DNA of 64,000 nucleotides from Chryseobacterium sp. ERMR1:04 (GTDB lineage Bacteria; Bacteroidota; Bacteroidia; Flavobacteriales; Weeksellaceae): contig NZ_LIRF01000005.1 of NCBI RefSeq assembly GCF_001297705.1, positions 558,001 to 622,000 on the forward strand, read 5' to 3'. Within the stretch, counting starts at the first letter, position 1. Every line of letters begins with the position of its first letter. Shown in pieces: positions 52,467 through 61,320 of the stretch. The notes under the pieces are model-generated. The model ran no database searches. It was not told where the DNA came from and saw nothing but the letters and a program-made list of their open reading frames with translations. The position numbers and the translations under genes were made by a program.

Positions 52467-52919
52467 TTACATTTTCCAGAGTTCATCAAGGTTATATCCT
52501 GCATCCTGAAAAGCTGAATTAAGGTACTCCGCTACGGTATCCATATCGTAATTGTCAGATTGCTCGGTGTCAATATATTTTGAGTTGGTTTTAATGATCC
52601 ATTTGCAGACGGCAACGGCATCTTTCCCTTCATCTGCGGTTGTACCTCCTGAAAGTTTTATCGAGAAAAAACCGTTTGTAAACCAAAAGAAATTTTTACT
52701 CAGGTGTTCGGGCGTGACAGGTCGTTTCAGTCCAGGACATTGTTTTTTTCCTTCCCTATCTTTGTTCATAAAATTGGCTTCCTCCTGAAGCTCGCACCAC
52801 GGATTGAATTTCGTAGCGGTATTTGCACCATATTCATTTTTTAGTTCTTCATTAAGCATTAAAATGAAATGGTCATCTCTATTTTGCTTTTTTAGCATAA
52901 CACTCATATATCTTCCCAT
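52467..52919 (-). CDS. Unknown protein of the replication block
   Basis: 150 residues from ATG 52919 (MGRYMSVMLKKQNRDDHF). A frame opens further upstream at 52985, but that part runs through a hairpin and the end of the DUF932 gene, so it is rejected. Sequence is mixed alpha/beta with ATKFNPWCELQEEANFMNKD and FFWFTNGFFSIKLSGG. Similar proteins accompany DUF932 and SSB genes in Bacteroidota elements as I recall, without known function. Confidence 0.62.
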   Translation of the reverse strand: MGRYMSVMLKKQNRDDHFILMLNEELKNEYGANTATKFNPWCELQEEANFMNKDREGKKQCPGLKRPVTPEHLSKNFFWFTNGFFSIKLSGGTTADEGKDAVAVCKWIIKTNSKYIDTEQSDNYDMDTVAEYLNSAFQDAGYNLDELWKM

Positions 52920-52935
52920 GACTTTAGATTTTAAA

Positions 52936-52960
52936 GGCAACCACCTTAAAGGCGGTTGCC
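52936..52960. terminator. Hairpin downstream of the DUF932 gene
   Basis: GGCAACCACC/GGCGGTTGCC, a 10-bp stem with one imperfect pair and a 5-base loop. On the minus strand the following sequence is TTTAAAATC, so it may partly terminate or process the transcript between DUF932 and the downstream gene. Confidence 0.6.
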
Positions 52961-52972
52961 AATGGTTAATAT

Positions 52973-54046
52973 TTAATTGAAACAAAGGGCATCAATGCCA
53001 TTTCCTGCAAATGAGGTACATAAATCGAATGCTTTTTGTGCTTTTCCTTGCGCTGTACCGCCCATGATGATGGATTGTACTTTGGCTTCGCTGTCCTTGT
53101 AACTGCGTACATTCTGATAGTAGCCTGTCACGGCATTGTATGCTCCAAACAAGGTTCCTTTTGTGGTTTCCATTTGTTGGGTATCTGATAGCATGGCGTA
53201 AGCAAATGCATCTTCAACGGTATTTTTGAATACGGTAGAAATTTCATCTTCATTGCCTTTGTACAGATGGTCAAGGGTTTCTTTGTTGGGGCATAGCGCC
53301 AATTGAATAAGGCGTTTTACTTCTTTGTCATTTACACGGACTTTCGCCCATTGGTTAAAGATTCCTTCCAATTCGGTACTCATTTTGTTAGCGAGTCCCA
53401 TTACTTTGTGGGCATCGTCCAAACGTTGTTTAGCGCCTGCGGTATGTTTGATGCGCACGACATTGGACATACTGCGCAATGAAGCGTTAAGGGTGTTCTG
53501 GCAAACGATGCGAATAGGAGTAAATGCGGCAGTAATACTTCCGCTACCATCGTGGGAGGTGGTTAAGAAAATATACTTTTCGGTTACATCATCGCCATTA
53601 CCTACACGGATATAGTCGGGGAGTTTGGCTGTTATAAAAATGCGTTCCCCGTTGCCCAATGCTCCTGCTGTCTCGTACAGGATTCCATCCCCACCGCCTA
53701 CAATGGCATCAAAGAAAGAAAAGGCTTCTCTGTTTTGAACGATATGGTAGTCTTTACCTACGACACCGAGGGCAGTATTGGTGTCGGTGCGTAGTGTTGC
53801 AAAATTGTTAGGTAGTAAGATGTCGGAAGGTTCTTTGATTTCTCCATCGTTATCAATCGACATTGTACCGCCTTTGGTAAACAAAGGTGCTTTGATGACT
53901 TCGTAATCCAATCCTGCGTGTTTAATCGCCTCTTCACTTGTGGGATAATCTTCTACGATTTGCCCTAATCCGTGCCATGCTTTCTGCTGAACAGAAAAAA
54001 ATGAATACTTACCTGTTTTGTCGTTGAAATTTAAATTGTGTGCCAT
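52973..54046 (-). CDS. DUF932 domain protein (phage/plasmid-like, LGT_TIGR03299 type)
   Basis: 357 residues. The N-terminus (SFFSVQQKAWHGLGQIVEDY, SEEAIKHAGLDYEV) and the core (LGVVGKDYHIVQNREAFSFF, VRIKHTAGAKQRLDDAHKVM) are typical DUF932, a family carried by plasmids, phages and integrative elements. Its role is unknown. The SSB gene lies upstream on the same strand. Confidence 0.9.
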   Translation of the reverse strand: MAHNLNFNDKTGKYSFFSVQQKAWHGLGQIVEDYPTSEEAIKHAGLDYEVIKAPLFTKGGTMSIDNDGEIKEPSDILLPNNFATLRTDTNTALGVVGKDYHIVQNREAFSFFDAIVGGGDGILYETAGALGNGERIFITAKLPDYIRVGNGDDVTEKYIFLTTSHDGSGSITAAFTPIRIVCQNTLNASLRSMSNVVRIKHTAGAKQRLDDAHKVMGLANKMSTELEGIFNQWAKVRVNDKEVKRLIQLALCPNKETLDHLYKGNEDEISTVFKNTVEDAFAYAMLSDTQQMETTKGTLFGAYNAVTGYYQNVRSYKDSEAKVQSIIMGGTAQGKAQKAFDLCTSFAGNGIDALCFN

Positions 54047-54113
54047 GATATTGAATATTTTTTGTTAAAAATTACTTTGAGATTGCTCGTAATGAATGTT
54101 AAAAATTGGACGG

Positions 54114-54506
54114 TTAAAATGGGAGGTCATCGTTCTCAGGATTGCTACCACCCGTGTTGTAGTTATCCTGCATGGATGCTGTTTCCACTTCTTTTTTATC
54201 ACCCCTTTTTAAGACTTTAAATTGTGAAGTGTGAAAATTGATTCTTGCTTTAGGTTCCCCGCTTTGTGTTGTCCATGCCCTTGCAGTTGCCCATCCTGTG
54301 AGTTCTACCAATGTACCCTGCGTGAGTACGGGTATTACCTTTGGCGATTGCCAAAATGAGCAGTCTACGTACTCGGTTAGGTTTATCCACTCACCCTGTT
54401 TGTTTTTGTAGCTGTCGTTTACCGCAATGGAAAAGTTTACGACTGATCTTTCGTCTTTCAGGATGCTTGCTTTTGCATCCGCTGTTAGTCTTCCGATGAT
54501 GTTCAT
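54114..54506 (-). CDS. ssb: Single-stranded DNA-binding protein
   Basis: 130 residues. OB fold at 1-110 (MNIIGRLTADAKASIL, VVNFSIAVNDSYKNKQGEWI, YVDCSFWQSPKV, GTLVELTGWATARAWTTQSG) and a short acidic tail ending NDDLPF, the peptide SSB uses to recruit partners. Element-encoded SSB protects single-stranded DNA during conjugation or replication. It begins the minus-strand block leading through DUF932 to PRTRC. Confidence 0.93.
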   Translation of the reverse strand: MNIIGRLTADAKASILKDERSVVNFSIAVNDSYKNKQGEWINLTEYVDCSFWQSPKVIPVLTQGTLVELTGWATARAWTTQSGEPKARINFHTSQFKVLKRGDKKEVETASMQDNYNTGGSNPENDDLPF

Positions 54507-54979
54507 GTCTTTAGATTTTAAATGTTATACAATACTGTTAGCTGTGCTTTTCATTGTTTTGCCGTTCCGCCTTCCAAATAATTTTTTCAAAAGAAAAAAC
54601 GGAAAAAAAGAAAGCAGACAACTACTGCGGTCAACAGCGAAAAACCAGAAGGAAACGGAATAATTGGAGGGGACCCATTTATGGGGAGGAAACCGTTTAT
54701 GCCGTAGTCTTTTGGTGGGCATAAGGGTAGGCTGACCGCATTACCTTGGCTGCCTTTTTGTCCGTTTCGTTTGAAAATATATCATCGCTAATTTTTAGCT
54801 AATCACTAATATCAAAGGATGTTAAGCGGCGTGAAACTCTGTAAAATATATAAGGAGATATCCCAAGCTAACTGGAACTATTAAGAAAGCTAAAAGATCA
54901 CTGAGCTTCTTTGGAGTCATGTATTTTTACCAGAAGAAATATTTTTTATTCCGTATATTTCAGCGTTAGCTACACTATT
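54507..54979. other. Promoter region between divergent ssb and cargo genes
   Basis: About 470 bases without a credible gene. It should carry the promoter of the ssb/DUF932/PRTRC block on the minus strand. I see a loose inverted match between TGCGGTCAACAGC (near 54630) and GCTGACCGCA (near 54733), not good enough to call. Confidence 0.4.
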
Positions 54980-55501
54980 ATGACCAGCATTATATCTAAA
55001 GAAAATAGAGTTAAGGAATTATTGAATTTCGGAATACCAGAAGTATTTTTGGGAAATATTGGAAATATTCCCGAATTAAAATATCGAATTGAAGATGTAG
55101 AGGGCGCATACTTTTATTTGCCAACCGTACTGAATTATAAAATACTAAATGGAAAACGGATTGTTCCTATTTTCGATTGTGGAGAAAGTTTTACTGTTCT
55201 TATCATTGACAACGAAGTCGAAAAAATAATAAATTTTGAACTTGAAAATGACCATGTCTATACAGATTATGGAAGCAACGTGAACTTGATGTTAATGGAT
55301 ATAATGACTGAGTATTTTGACGACCATATTGATGATGAAATTGATCTGGAAAAATATATTTCTGTAGGTTCAAGAATTGGCTTTAACAAATCAGAAGATT
55401 TATTTCACTTAAGAAATTTGCCAATAGACGACTATAACTCAAAATCAGAAGATATGGACAATTGGAGATTAGAAATCGCAAAAGAATTAAATATACTGTA
55501 G
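54980..55501 (+). CDS. Unknown acidic soluble protein
   Basis: 173 residues from ATG 54980 (MTSIISKENRVKELLNFGIP); a longer frame from 54911 adds an unlikely N-terminus. Acidic, alpha/beta, with YRIEDVEGAYFYLPTVLNYK, RIVPIFDCGESFTVLIIDNE and a C-terminal NWRLEIAKELNIL. The profile is like SUKH-type immunity proteins, but I cannot assign it. No toxin gene is adjacent, so it could be an orphan immunity gene. Confidence 0.55.
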   Translation: MTSIISKENRVKELLNFGIPEVFLGNIGNIPELKYRIEDVEGAYFYLPTVLNYKILNGKRIVPIFDCGESFTVLIIDNEVEKIINFELENDHVYTDYGSNVNLMLMDIMTEYFDDHIDDEIDLEKYISVGSRIGFNKSEDLFHLRNLPIDDYNSKSEDMDNWRLEIAKELNIL

Positions 55502-55683
55502 CTAACAAGATTTTCGATCCAGGGGGAAAGTGCAAAGTTGAACAGCTGGACTTCTATAGAATTTTGTCCAAGACTGAATACTTTGCTTCGATTGCTCTAC
55601 CATCACAAAACTCAAAAGGGCTAGCGGTCAGGCTAAAAACCTGCTGTATTATACAAATAAGTTAAAGACCAAAATATCAATAA

Positions 55684-55917
55684 ATGCAAAATTCAGAAAA
55701 AGAAAACAGCGAAAGGACCTTAAGAAAAACCATTGTTCGAGCTTTTGCTTATTTATTCTGTGTATTCCTCATTTGGCTTGGATTTTATACATTGACAAGT
55801 TCTCCGACGACTCCGAAAGATAAATTGCGTGGAATTGGAGAAATTGTGGCTGCCTGTGTTTACTTGTTTGTAGACATCAGGATTTTAATCACAAAAAATA
55901 AACGTTCGAACCGATAA
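55684..55917 (+). CDS. Small two-helix membrane protein
   Basis: 77 residues with two membrane helices (AFAYLFCVFLIWLGFYTL, GEIVAACVYLFVDIRILI) and a basic C-terminus KNKRSNR. No family recognised. It stands alone, 180 bases after the previous gene. Confidence 0.5.
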   Translation: MQNSEKENSERTLRKTIVRAFAYLFCVFLIWLGFYTLTSSPTTPKDKLRGIGEIVAACVYLFVDIRILITKNKRSNR

Positions 55918-56211
55918 CAGCTGTTTCAAAACTATCTAAAGGCAAGGACAAATAGATCAGGCTTAAAAACAAATAATTAAAAGTTCAGATGGTGACATCG
56001 GGTCAATGCTTTGCGGTTTTCCCACATTTGCAAAAAGTGGGGTTTCGCACTCCGAAGACAATTTTTTCATAGCCGAAAGTTTAGTTGTCCGCATCAATAC
56101 CTGTGGGTGTTATCCCGGGCATTTAATCCCATCAGCTTAAACTCTTTAAGGGCATTAAATAAATACATAAAAAGTCTCAAAAAACAAATATATTTAGGTT
56201 AAATTCTAGCC

Positions 56212-56592
56212 ATGACAATACTCGAAGGACAGGTCTACTGGGGCTACAATTATGCCTTAAATGATAAAAGCAGTTTTATGAAGGGTGTAATGGGGTTATT
56301 TTCTTTTACTCCACCGTTACACCAATATTCTGGGCGTGCTATTTTAACAAAAAGTGAATTACTCTTTTTAGTGGACTGTGAACTCAGCCTGCCCTTATAC
56401 CGGATTGAGGAGGTTTATATGGGGTTTGATGAAATCTTTCCTGCCTCGAGCGTTAAAAATTTAGGTTTGTTTTGGCAACCGTTACGGGTCAAATTTAACG
56501 GTGATCAGACGATCTACATCGTATTCGATTACAATGGGATTTATACCAATAATCAAATTTGGTTTACAACATTAAAAGAAATGTTGCAGTAA
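56212..56592 (+). CDS. Unknown protein, possible PH-like fold
   Basis: 126 residues, no signal peptide, nearly all beta strands: GRAILTKSELLFLVDCELSL, LPLYRIEEVYMGFDEIF, LRVKFNGDQTIYIVFDYNG, then helix WFTTLKEMLQ. Seven strands and a final helix suggest a bacterial pleckstrin-homology-like domain, an inference from pattern only. It is a single-gene unit. Confidence 0.55.
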   Translation: MTILEGQVYWGYNYALNDKSSFMKGVMGLFSFTPPLHQYSGRAILTKSELLFLVDCELSLPLYRIEEVYMGFDEIFPASSVKNLGLFWQPLRVKFNGDQTIYIVFDYNGIYTNNQIWFTTLKEMLQ

Positions 56593-56811
56593 AATACACC
56601 TTTTCGTGGACATTGGGCCAGTCATGTGAATTTACTGATGTCAACTCATTTATGATTTTTTGACAGTTAAAACTGAAAATTTTGCAGCTAACCTGTAAAA
56701 ATTTCTGCGGTTATAGTATTAAATCCTTTTGGCATTCCAGTTGTAATATTAAATGCGAACGTAAGTTCAAAGAGTTTAATTAATTATAAGTTTTAATCAT
56801 TAAATCAAATT

Positions 56812-56822
56812 AAGGAGGAAAA
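56812..56822 (+). promoter_or_regulatory. Strong ribosome binding site before hsp20
   Basis: AAGGAGGAAA, a near-complete Shine-Dalgarno sequence, lies about 8 bases before ATG 56827. That is rare among genes in this window and predicts high translation. Confidence 0.75.
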
Positions 56823-56826
56823 ACCC

Positions 56827-57267
56827 ATGACATTGGTTAAATTTAATCCAGACAACAAGAGAAATTCATTAATGCCAGGCTTTAATGATGTTTTTGATTC
56901 CATTTTTAATGACACTTTCTTTGCGGACCTCATGGTTACACGCGTGCCAGCTGCTAATATCAGTGAAAGTGCAGATCATTATCACATTGAATTAGCTGCT
57001 CCGGGACTTAAAAAGGAAGATTTCAAGCTCACCCTTGAAAGGAATGTTTTGAGTATTTCTGTAGAGCAACGTACAGAAGACAAACAAGAAGGAAGGAATT
57101 ATTCTAAACGTGAATATAGCTATAGTTCTTTTGTTCGTTCCTTTACCTTACCTGAAAGTGCCGATGAAAATAGCATTCAGGCAGCTTATAATGATGGTGT
57201 TTTAGCGATCAATATTCCAAAAAGAGAAGAGGCAAAAACAATAAGCCGTCAAATTGAAATTAAATAA
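56827..57267 (+). CDS. Small heat-shock protein, Hsp20/alpha-crystallin family
   Basis: 146 residues. Short N-terminal arm (MTLVKFNPDNKRNSLMPGFN, FDSIFND) and alpha-crystallin domain from about 38 to the end, with ELAAPGLKKEDFKLTLERN and the conserved AAYNDGVLAINIPKREE. It holds unfolding proteins in the cytoplasm under stress. A single-gene unit with its own strong ribosome site and terminator. Small heat-shock genes are common cargo on mobile elements. Confidence 0.94.
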   Translation: MTLVKFNPDNKRNSLMPGFNDVFDSIFNDTFFADLMVTRVPAANISESADHYHIELAAPGLKKEDFKLTLERNVLSISVEQRTEDKQEGRNYSKREYSYSSFVRSFTLPESADENSIQAAYNDGVLAINIPKREEAKTISRQIEIK

Positions 57268-57286
57268 TTTTTCGAAATTTAACTTC

Positions 57287-57317
57287 AAGAGCTACCATAC
57301 GGTAGCTCTTTTTTTTG
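57287..57317 (+). terminator. Intrinsic terminator of hsp20
   Basis: 10-bp perfect stem AAGAGCTACC/GGTAGCTCTT with the loop ATAC, followed by a run of Ts. Confidence 0.92.
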
Positions 57318-57612
57318 ATGTATTATTGTGGAAACTTCATCCGAAATTCCATAAATATGAAAACCTTTGATGGTAACGCGACTTCATATTCACAAAATCA
57401 CTATTACGTAAATCCAGTCAACTTATTGACCAATGATCTTTAAGCGGACAAGTCGATAATTTTAATAACCAAACGAAAAAAAAATATCTCACTGATGTGA
57501 TATTTTTTCTATATTAGCTATTCAATGATCTAGAAGTAAGTGGATTAAAGAGAGCTGATGAAAACCGGATAATAAAAGAGTTTTATTGTCCACTAACCAA
57601 AATATACATCTT

Positions 57613-57798
57613 ATGAAAAACATCACGTTAAAAAAAATGGCCAAATCGTTAAACAGGGTAGACCTTAGCAAAATTAGCGGTGGTAAGCAGGCGCAAACTG
57701 TTTGTCAGCGCTGGCTGGAAGCTGATTATGTAACATGCTTTAATTGTTGTCTTACAGCCTTCGTGGATGAAATTGAACACTGTGACAATATTTGCTAG
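57613..57798 (+). CDS. Double-glycine-leader, six-cysteine peptide precursor
   Basis: 61 residues from ATG 57613 (a longer frame from 57586 is less likely). Leader MKNITLKKMAKSLNRVDLSK ISGG ends in GG at residues 23-24, with Leu and Ile at the usual hydrophobic positions before it, the pattern cut by C39 peptidases of ABC exporters. The 37-residue core has six cysteines, including FNCC and the terminal NIC. This is a bacteriocin- or RiPP-like precursor. No modifying enzyme or C39 transporter lies in the window, but two TlpA-family periplasmic proteins follow, fitting disulfide bonding of the core. A hairpin follows its stop. Confidence 0.75.
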   Translation: MKNITLKKMAKSLNRVDLSKISGGKQAQTVCQRWLEADYVTCFNCCLTAFVDEIEHCDNIC

Positions 57799-57824
57799 TA
57801 ACGGCAAATAATCAATTGATCAAA

Positions 57825-57852
57825 CTTTACCATTGCTTAGGCAATGGTAAAG
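57825..57852 (+). terminator. Hairpin between the peptide gene and its TlpA-family neighbours
   Basis: 12-bp perfect stem CTTTACCATTGC/GCAATGGTAAAG with loop TTAG, followed by TCGTTTTA. A weak T run suggests partial termination, giving much peptide mRNA and less of the genes downstream, a usual layout for small precursor genes. Confidence 0.75.
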
Positions 57853-57883
57853 TCGTTTTAAATGGAAGATTTTACAGTAAAAG

Positions 57884-58548
57884 ATGAAGATATTACTTAG
57901 ATTATTTTTTTTGTGCCTGCCGTTTACATTGAACGCGCAGTCCATTCATTATAAAATAGAAGGCGTTGTTAAAGAAGGGGGGATGCCAAATATGCCTATC
58001 TGGCAACTCCTCTTGATGGTAAACTGTTTAAAATGGTTCCCATCGTAAATAACACTTTTACCTTTTCAGGCACCGATAGTATTGGAAGGTTATATGTCCC
58101 CACTTGCCTGTTTATTGACAGCAGAGATAACATCACTAAAGAAGAGCTAAAGTCCAAAATAACCCAGATGGTGTGGTATATGGGGCGTAGCAGGCTCAAA
58201 AGAATTTTACTGGAGGATGTTAAGTTCAGCATTGAGAATAAAGAAATCATGAATACGGCAAAAATTATTGAGGGTGGAAGGCTGACCAGGGAATGGGATG
58301 AAAAAAATGAATGTGTCAGCAAAGGAGACCGTAGTCTCATTGACTTTGTTCAAAAACATCCTGATTCGCCGGTGAGTTTAATTGCCGTTTTGGAAATTGC
58401 TAAATTCTGGAAGCTTCCCATTAAAGAGAAAATAACCAACAAATGGGGGACACCGAATGAGTTATTTGTTTTACTTTCTAAGGACTCGCAGAACAGCAGC
58501 ATGGGTTTATCAATAAAACAGCTGATAGCGGAAGGAGATAAGTTATAA
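57884..58548 (+). pseudogene. Exported DUF4369-like protein, one-base frameshift
   Basis: ATG 57884 gives a signal peptide (MKILLRLFFLCLPFTLNAQ) and the mature start SIHYKIEGVVKEGG, then loses frame at the G6 run 57977-57982. The next frame continues DAKYAYLATPLDGKLFKMVP and is open to 58548. One extra G would restore a protein of about 221 residues, like the N-terminal domain of TlpA-family proteins without the thioredoxin part. Its stop is directly followed by the ATG of the TlpA gene. By context it works with the six-cysteine peptide. Frame loss may be real or an assembly error. Confidence 0.72.
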
Positions 58549-59694
58549 ATGAAAAGACTGTGCATATTTACTTTCTTAGCCTGTTTGGTCCAGGTATGCG
58601 CTGCACAACGTCAGTCCGGTAACAATCTATTTCTACGGGCGAACTTGTCTAATACCAGTCAATCGCTCACCAAAGTTACTGTAGGGAGAATGAGTTTGGG
58701 CAGGGTCACTAAAATAACCGATACATGTTTGGTAACAGGGAATAATTTCAGTTATCAAGCTCATTTGAGCGAGCCCGAATATTTAATTTTGAATTTTTAT
58801 TGGCAGAACGGAAAATCAACCAGGACGGCATTCTGGGCTGAGGCTTTAACATACAATTTTAACATAGGTGAGAACCTGAGGGCTACTGTTGCCGAACCTG
58901 AACATGGGGTTGCCAGACAATTAAAAAAGCTTGAGGAAAGTATTGTTTTGAGTAAAAAAAAACTGGACAGCCTAATAAAAAATGTTAGTTACGAAAATCA
59001 AAAGATAGAAGATGTAGAAAAGAGGATAGCTTTTTTGCGGGATTCATCAGAGTTGGCGGATGATAATAACATCTACTACCAAACTATCCTAAATTCTTTA
59101 AATTCTCCATTAGGACTTTATGCGCTGATTAAGTACGCTGACCGCCCATATGAAAACCAACGTTTAAAAGCAGAGCCTGAAAGGATAGAAAAATTGTTAA
59201 AACAGTTGTCACCCGAAATAAGGCAGTTGCCCTCTGCAAAGCTGCTGCAAAATAAGCTTGCGACCAGTAAAAAGATGTCGATCGGCCAACTGATGCCTGC
59301 CGTTTCCCTGCCGGATACCGCAGGAAAAATTCACAGTATAAATGACTTCAAGGGCAAATATATATTGGTCGATTTTTGGGCGAGCTGGTGTATTCCCTGC
59401 AGGGAAGAGAGCCCCTATTTATTGAGTGCTTTTAAAAAATATAAAGCTTCCGGATTTCAGATCATAAGCATAACTATTGATGAGCCTTCGTTAAAAAAAG
59501 CCTGGGAAAATGCAATTCAAAAAGATCAGATGTATCAATGGACACAATTAAGTGATTTTGAGCGCTTGGCGCAAAATACTTTTGATATTAAATTTATACC
59601 GGCTAATTATCTGATCGACCGCAAGGGGAGAATCATAGCAAGAGATTTGCGTGGTGAGAAATTAATGCAGTTTTTGGAAGGCTTAGCATGGTAG
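58549..59694 (+). CDS. TlpA-family thiol-disulfide oxidoreductase of module C
   Basis: 381 residues. Signal peptide (ending CAAQ, residue 20), DUF4369-like beta domain about 25-130, a helical linker (LEESIVLSKKKLDSLIKNVS), then a thioredoxin fold at about 240-380: SLPDTAGKIHSINDFKGKYI, FWASWCIPC with Cys281 and Cys284, cis-Pro in FIPANYLIDRKG. It acts in the periplasm on disulfides. It is coupled stop-to-start to the frameshifted gene and lies close to the six-cysteine peptide, its likely substrate. Confidence 0.9.
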   Translation: MKRLCIFTFLACLVQVCAAQRQSGNNLFLRANLSNTSQSLTKVTVGRMSLGRVTKITDTCLVTGNNFSYQAHLSEPEYLILNFYWQNGKSTRTAFWAEALTYNFNIGENLRATVAEPEHGVARQLKKLEESIVLSKKKLDSLIKNVSYENQKIEDVEKRIAFLRDSSELADDNNIYYQTILNSLNSPLGLYALIKYADRPYENQRLKAEPERIEKLLKQLSPEIRQLPSAKLLQNKLATSKKMSIGQLMPAVSLPDTAGKIHSINDFKGKYILVDFWASWCIPCREESPYLLSAFKKYKASGFQIISITIDEPSLKKAWENAIQKDQMYQWTQLSDFERLAQNTFDIKFIPANYLIDRKGRIIARDLRGEKLMQFLEGLAW

Positions 59695-59892
59695 TGGAGT
59701 AGATTAGGTTATTTTCAGTACCTTTTAATGTAAAAAGGCTGTTGTGACAGTCGAAAAGTTTGACGCAGAATTTTTTTATTTGCTCGATAGCAAAACAATA
59801 AAGCTGGGCTGACGAGGCGTGATTTCCACTAGAACGCCAAAACGCGAAACGTTATCTACAAGCATTTCCAAGTATAATCCACAGACCGAACG

Positions 59893-60576
59893 ATGAAAAA
59901 ATTATTTAGCGCAATAAGGAAAAAAGAAATTAATGAAGTTTCTTCAATTCTTGACAATAAACCAGAATCAGTAAATTGTATAGCAAAAGGAATATCTAAA
60001 CGCGATGATGGAGAAATTCCTTTACAGACTGCAATTAAAACTGAAAACTTTGACATAGCTAAACTATTAATTGAACGTGGAGCTAATGTAAAATTTATGG
60101 AAACACAGATTGAAGATGAAGAATGGAGAAAACCGGTTTTACATTATGCAATTGAAGCAGTTATAGCCAATTCAAGAGATGTAATTTACACTCCTAAATA
60201 TAGCCCACAAAATAATTCTGGATTTGTAGGGTTATTCAAAAAAGACCAATGGACGGTAAAAAGTGAACCGACAAAAAAATATCAGGAAGCATTTGAAATT
60301 TTGAAATTGCTCATAGAGAAAGGTGCTGAAATTCATTCAACTAACATGACTAATAATTACCAAATCAGTGCTGTCGAATTTATATGTAATAGAATTGAAA
60401 ATTATCAATTTGATCATAAAAGACCACTTGTTAAAGAGACACTAGATGATCTAAATCCGATATTTAAACTATTCAAAATAACGAAAAGTACCGACTTCGA
60501 TATACTTATTTCTAGCGCAAAAGGAAATACTGTTTATAAGCGTTATAAAAATATAATTGACCAATTTTTTAGGTGA
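59893..60576 (+). CDS. Ankyrin-repeat protein
   Basis: 227 residues, soluble. Ankyrin repeats at about 1-70 (LFSAIRKKEINEVSSILDNK, GEIPLQTAIKTENFDIAKLL, IERGANVKF) and a later one at about 130-160 (EAFEILKLLIEKGAEIHSTN). The C-terminal 60 residues are not repeat-like. No signal peptide. Ankyrin proteins beside polymorphic toxin systems may act as immunity proteins; here no toxin is adjacent, so the role is open. Confidence 0.8.
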   Translation: MKKLFSAIRKKEINEVSSILDNKPESVNCIAKGISKRDDGEIPLQTAIKTENFDIAKLLIERGANVKFMETQIEDEEWRKPVLHYAIEAVIANSRDVIYTPKYSPQNNSGFVGLFKKDQWTVKSEPTKKYQEAFEILKLLIEKGAEIHSTNMTNNYQISAVEFICNRIENYQFDHKRPLVKETLDDLNPIFKLFKITKSTDFDILISSAKGNTVYKRYKNIIDQFFR

Positions 60577-60753
60577 AAATATGCCTGCAAATAACACAGG
60601 ATTTGCTAATTTTTGGGGGAGAGACGACTTAAGTTTAGTTTTTCAACTTATCTTTAGTGCAAGGTTAAGCTAACTTTATGTGATTGAACTAACAACGTAG
60701 AGCACAGAACCCTTATGCGATACCTTAACAACCACTAGATAACTAACTAGAAA

Positions 60754-61302
60754 ATGAACGAAATCATTCTAACTTTAACTGAGAAAAATATTCTAGATAG
60801 TTTACTATATTCTGCATCCAAATCGGATCCGTTAAAAAAATCACGAAAAACTGGTAGGATTCTTTTTGGAGCAATTTTTCTATTATTGACTTTGATATTT
60901 TTGTTTCTAAATAAATTTATTGCAGGTGTAACTTTTGTAGTTGCATCAATTACTTTTTTTTTGTTTCCACAATATTTAAGAATTTATTATAGAAAATATT
61001 TTACTAAACTATCTAAATCTGAAGAAAATAAAAAACTTATTGGTCTTGAATATAGAGTGACATTTAAAGACAACTATCTTGAAACCAAAAACACTTATGG
61101 AGAATCGAAATTTTTTTATAGCAATTTTGAGTATATATCGGAGACCAAAGAAAATTTTTTTATAAAACTTAAAACTCAAATTATTATAATGTTTCCCAAA
61201 TCCCAAATTGAAAATATAAATGAACTAAAGAGCTATTTTCAAGAGGTTTGTTCCAGAGATCAAATTGAATATATTAACGATGAAAATTGGGTTTGGAAGT
61301 AG
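60754..61302 (+). CDS. YcxB-like membrane protein
   Basis: 182 residues. Two membrane helices at about 33-75 (ILFGAIFLLLTLIFLFLNKF, GVTFVVASITFFLFPQYL), then a cytoplasmic YcxB-like domain (YRVTFKDNYLETKNTYGESK, FEYISETKENFFIKLKTQ, FPKSQIENINELKSYFQE). Very AT-rich. Function of the family is unknown. It is a single-gene unit. Confidence 0.7.
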   Translation: MNEIILTLTEKNILDSLLYSASKSDPLKKSRKTGRILFGAIFLLLTLIFLFLNKFIAGVTFVVASITFFLFPQYLRIYYRKYFTKLSKSEENKKLIGLEYRVTFKDNYLETKNTYGESKFFYSNFEYISETKENFFIKLKTQIIIMFPKSQIENINELKSYFQEVCSRDQIEYINDENWVWK

Positions 61303-61320
61303 TCTAAAAAGCAACGATAA

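Noticed and set aside
52920..52985. N-terminal extension of the gene at 52467-52919
   Set aside because: The extra codons read through a hairpin and the end of the DUF932 gene.
54525..54722. 65-codon minus-strand frame upstream of ssb
   Set aside because: Very basic and Phe/Ser-rich, lies in the probable promoter region and has no homology-like features.
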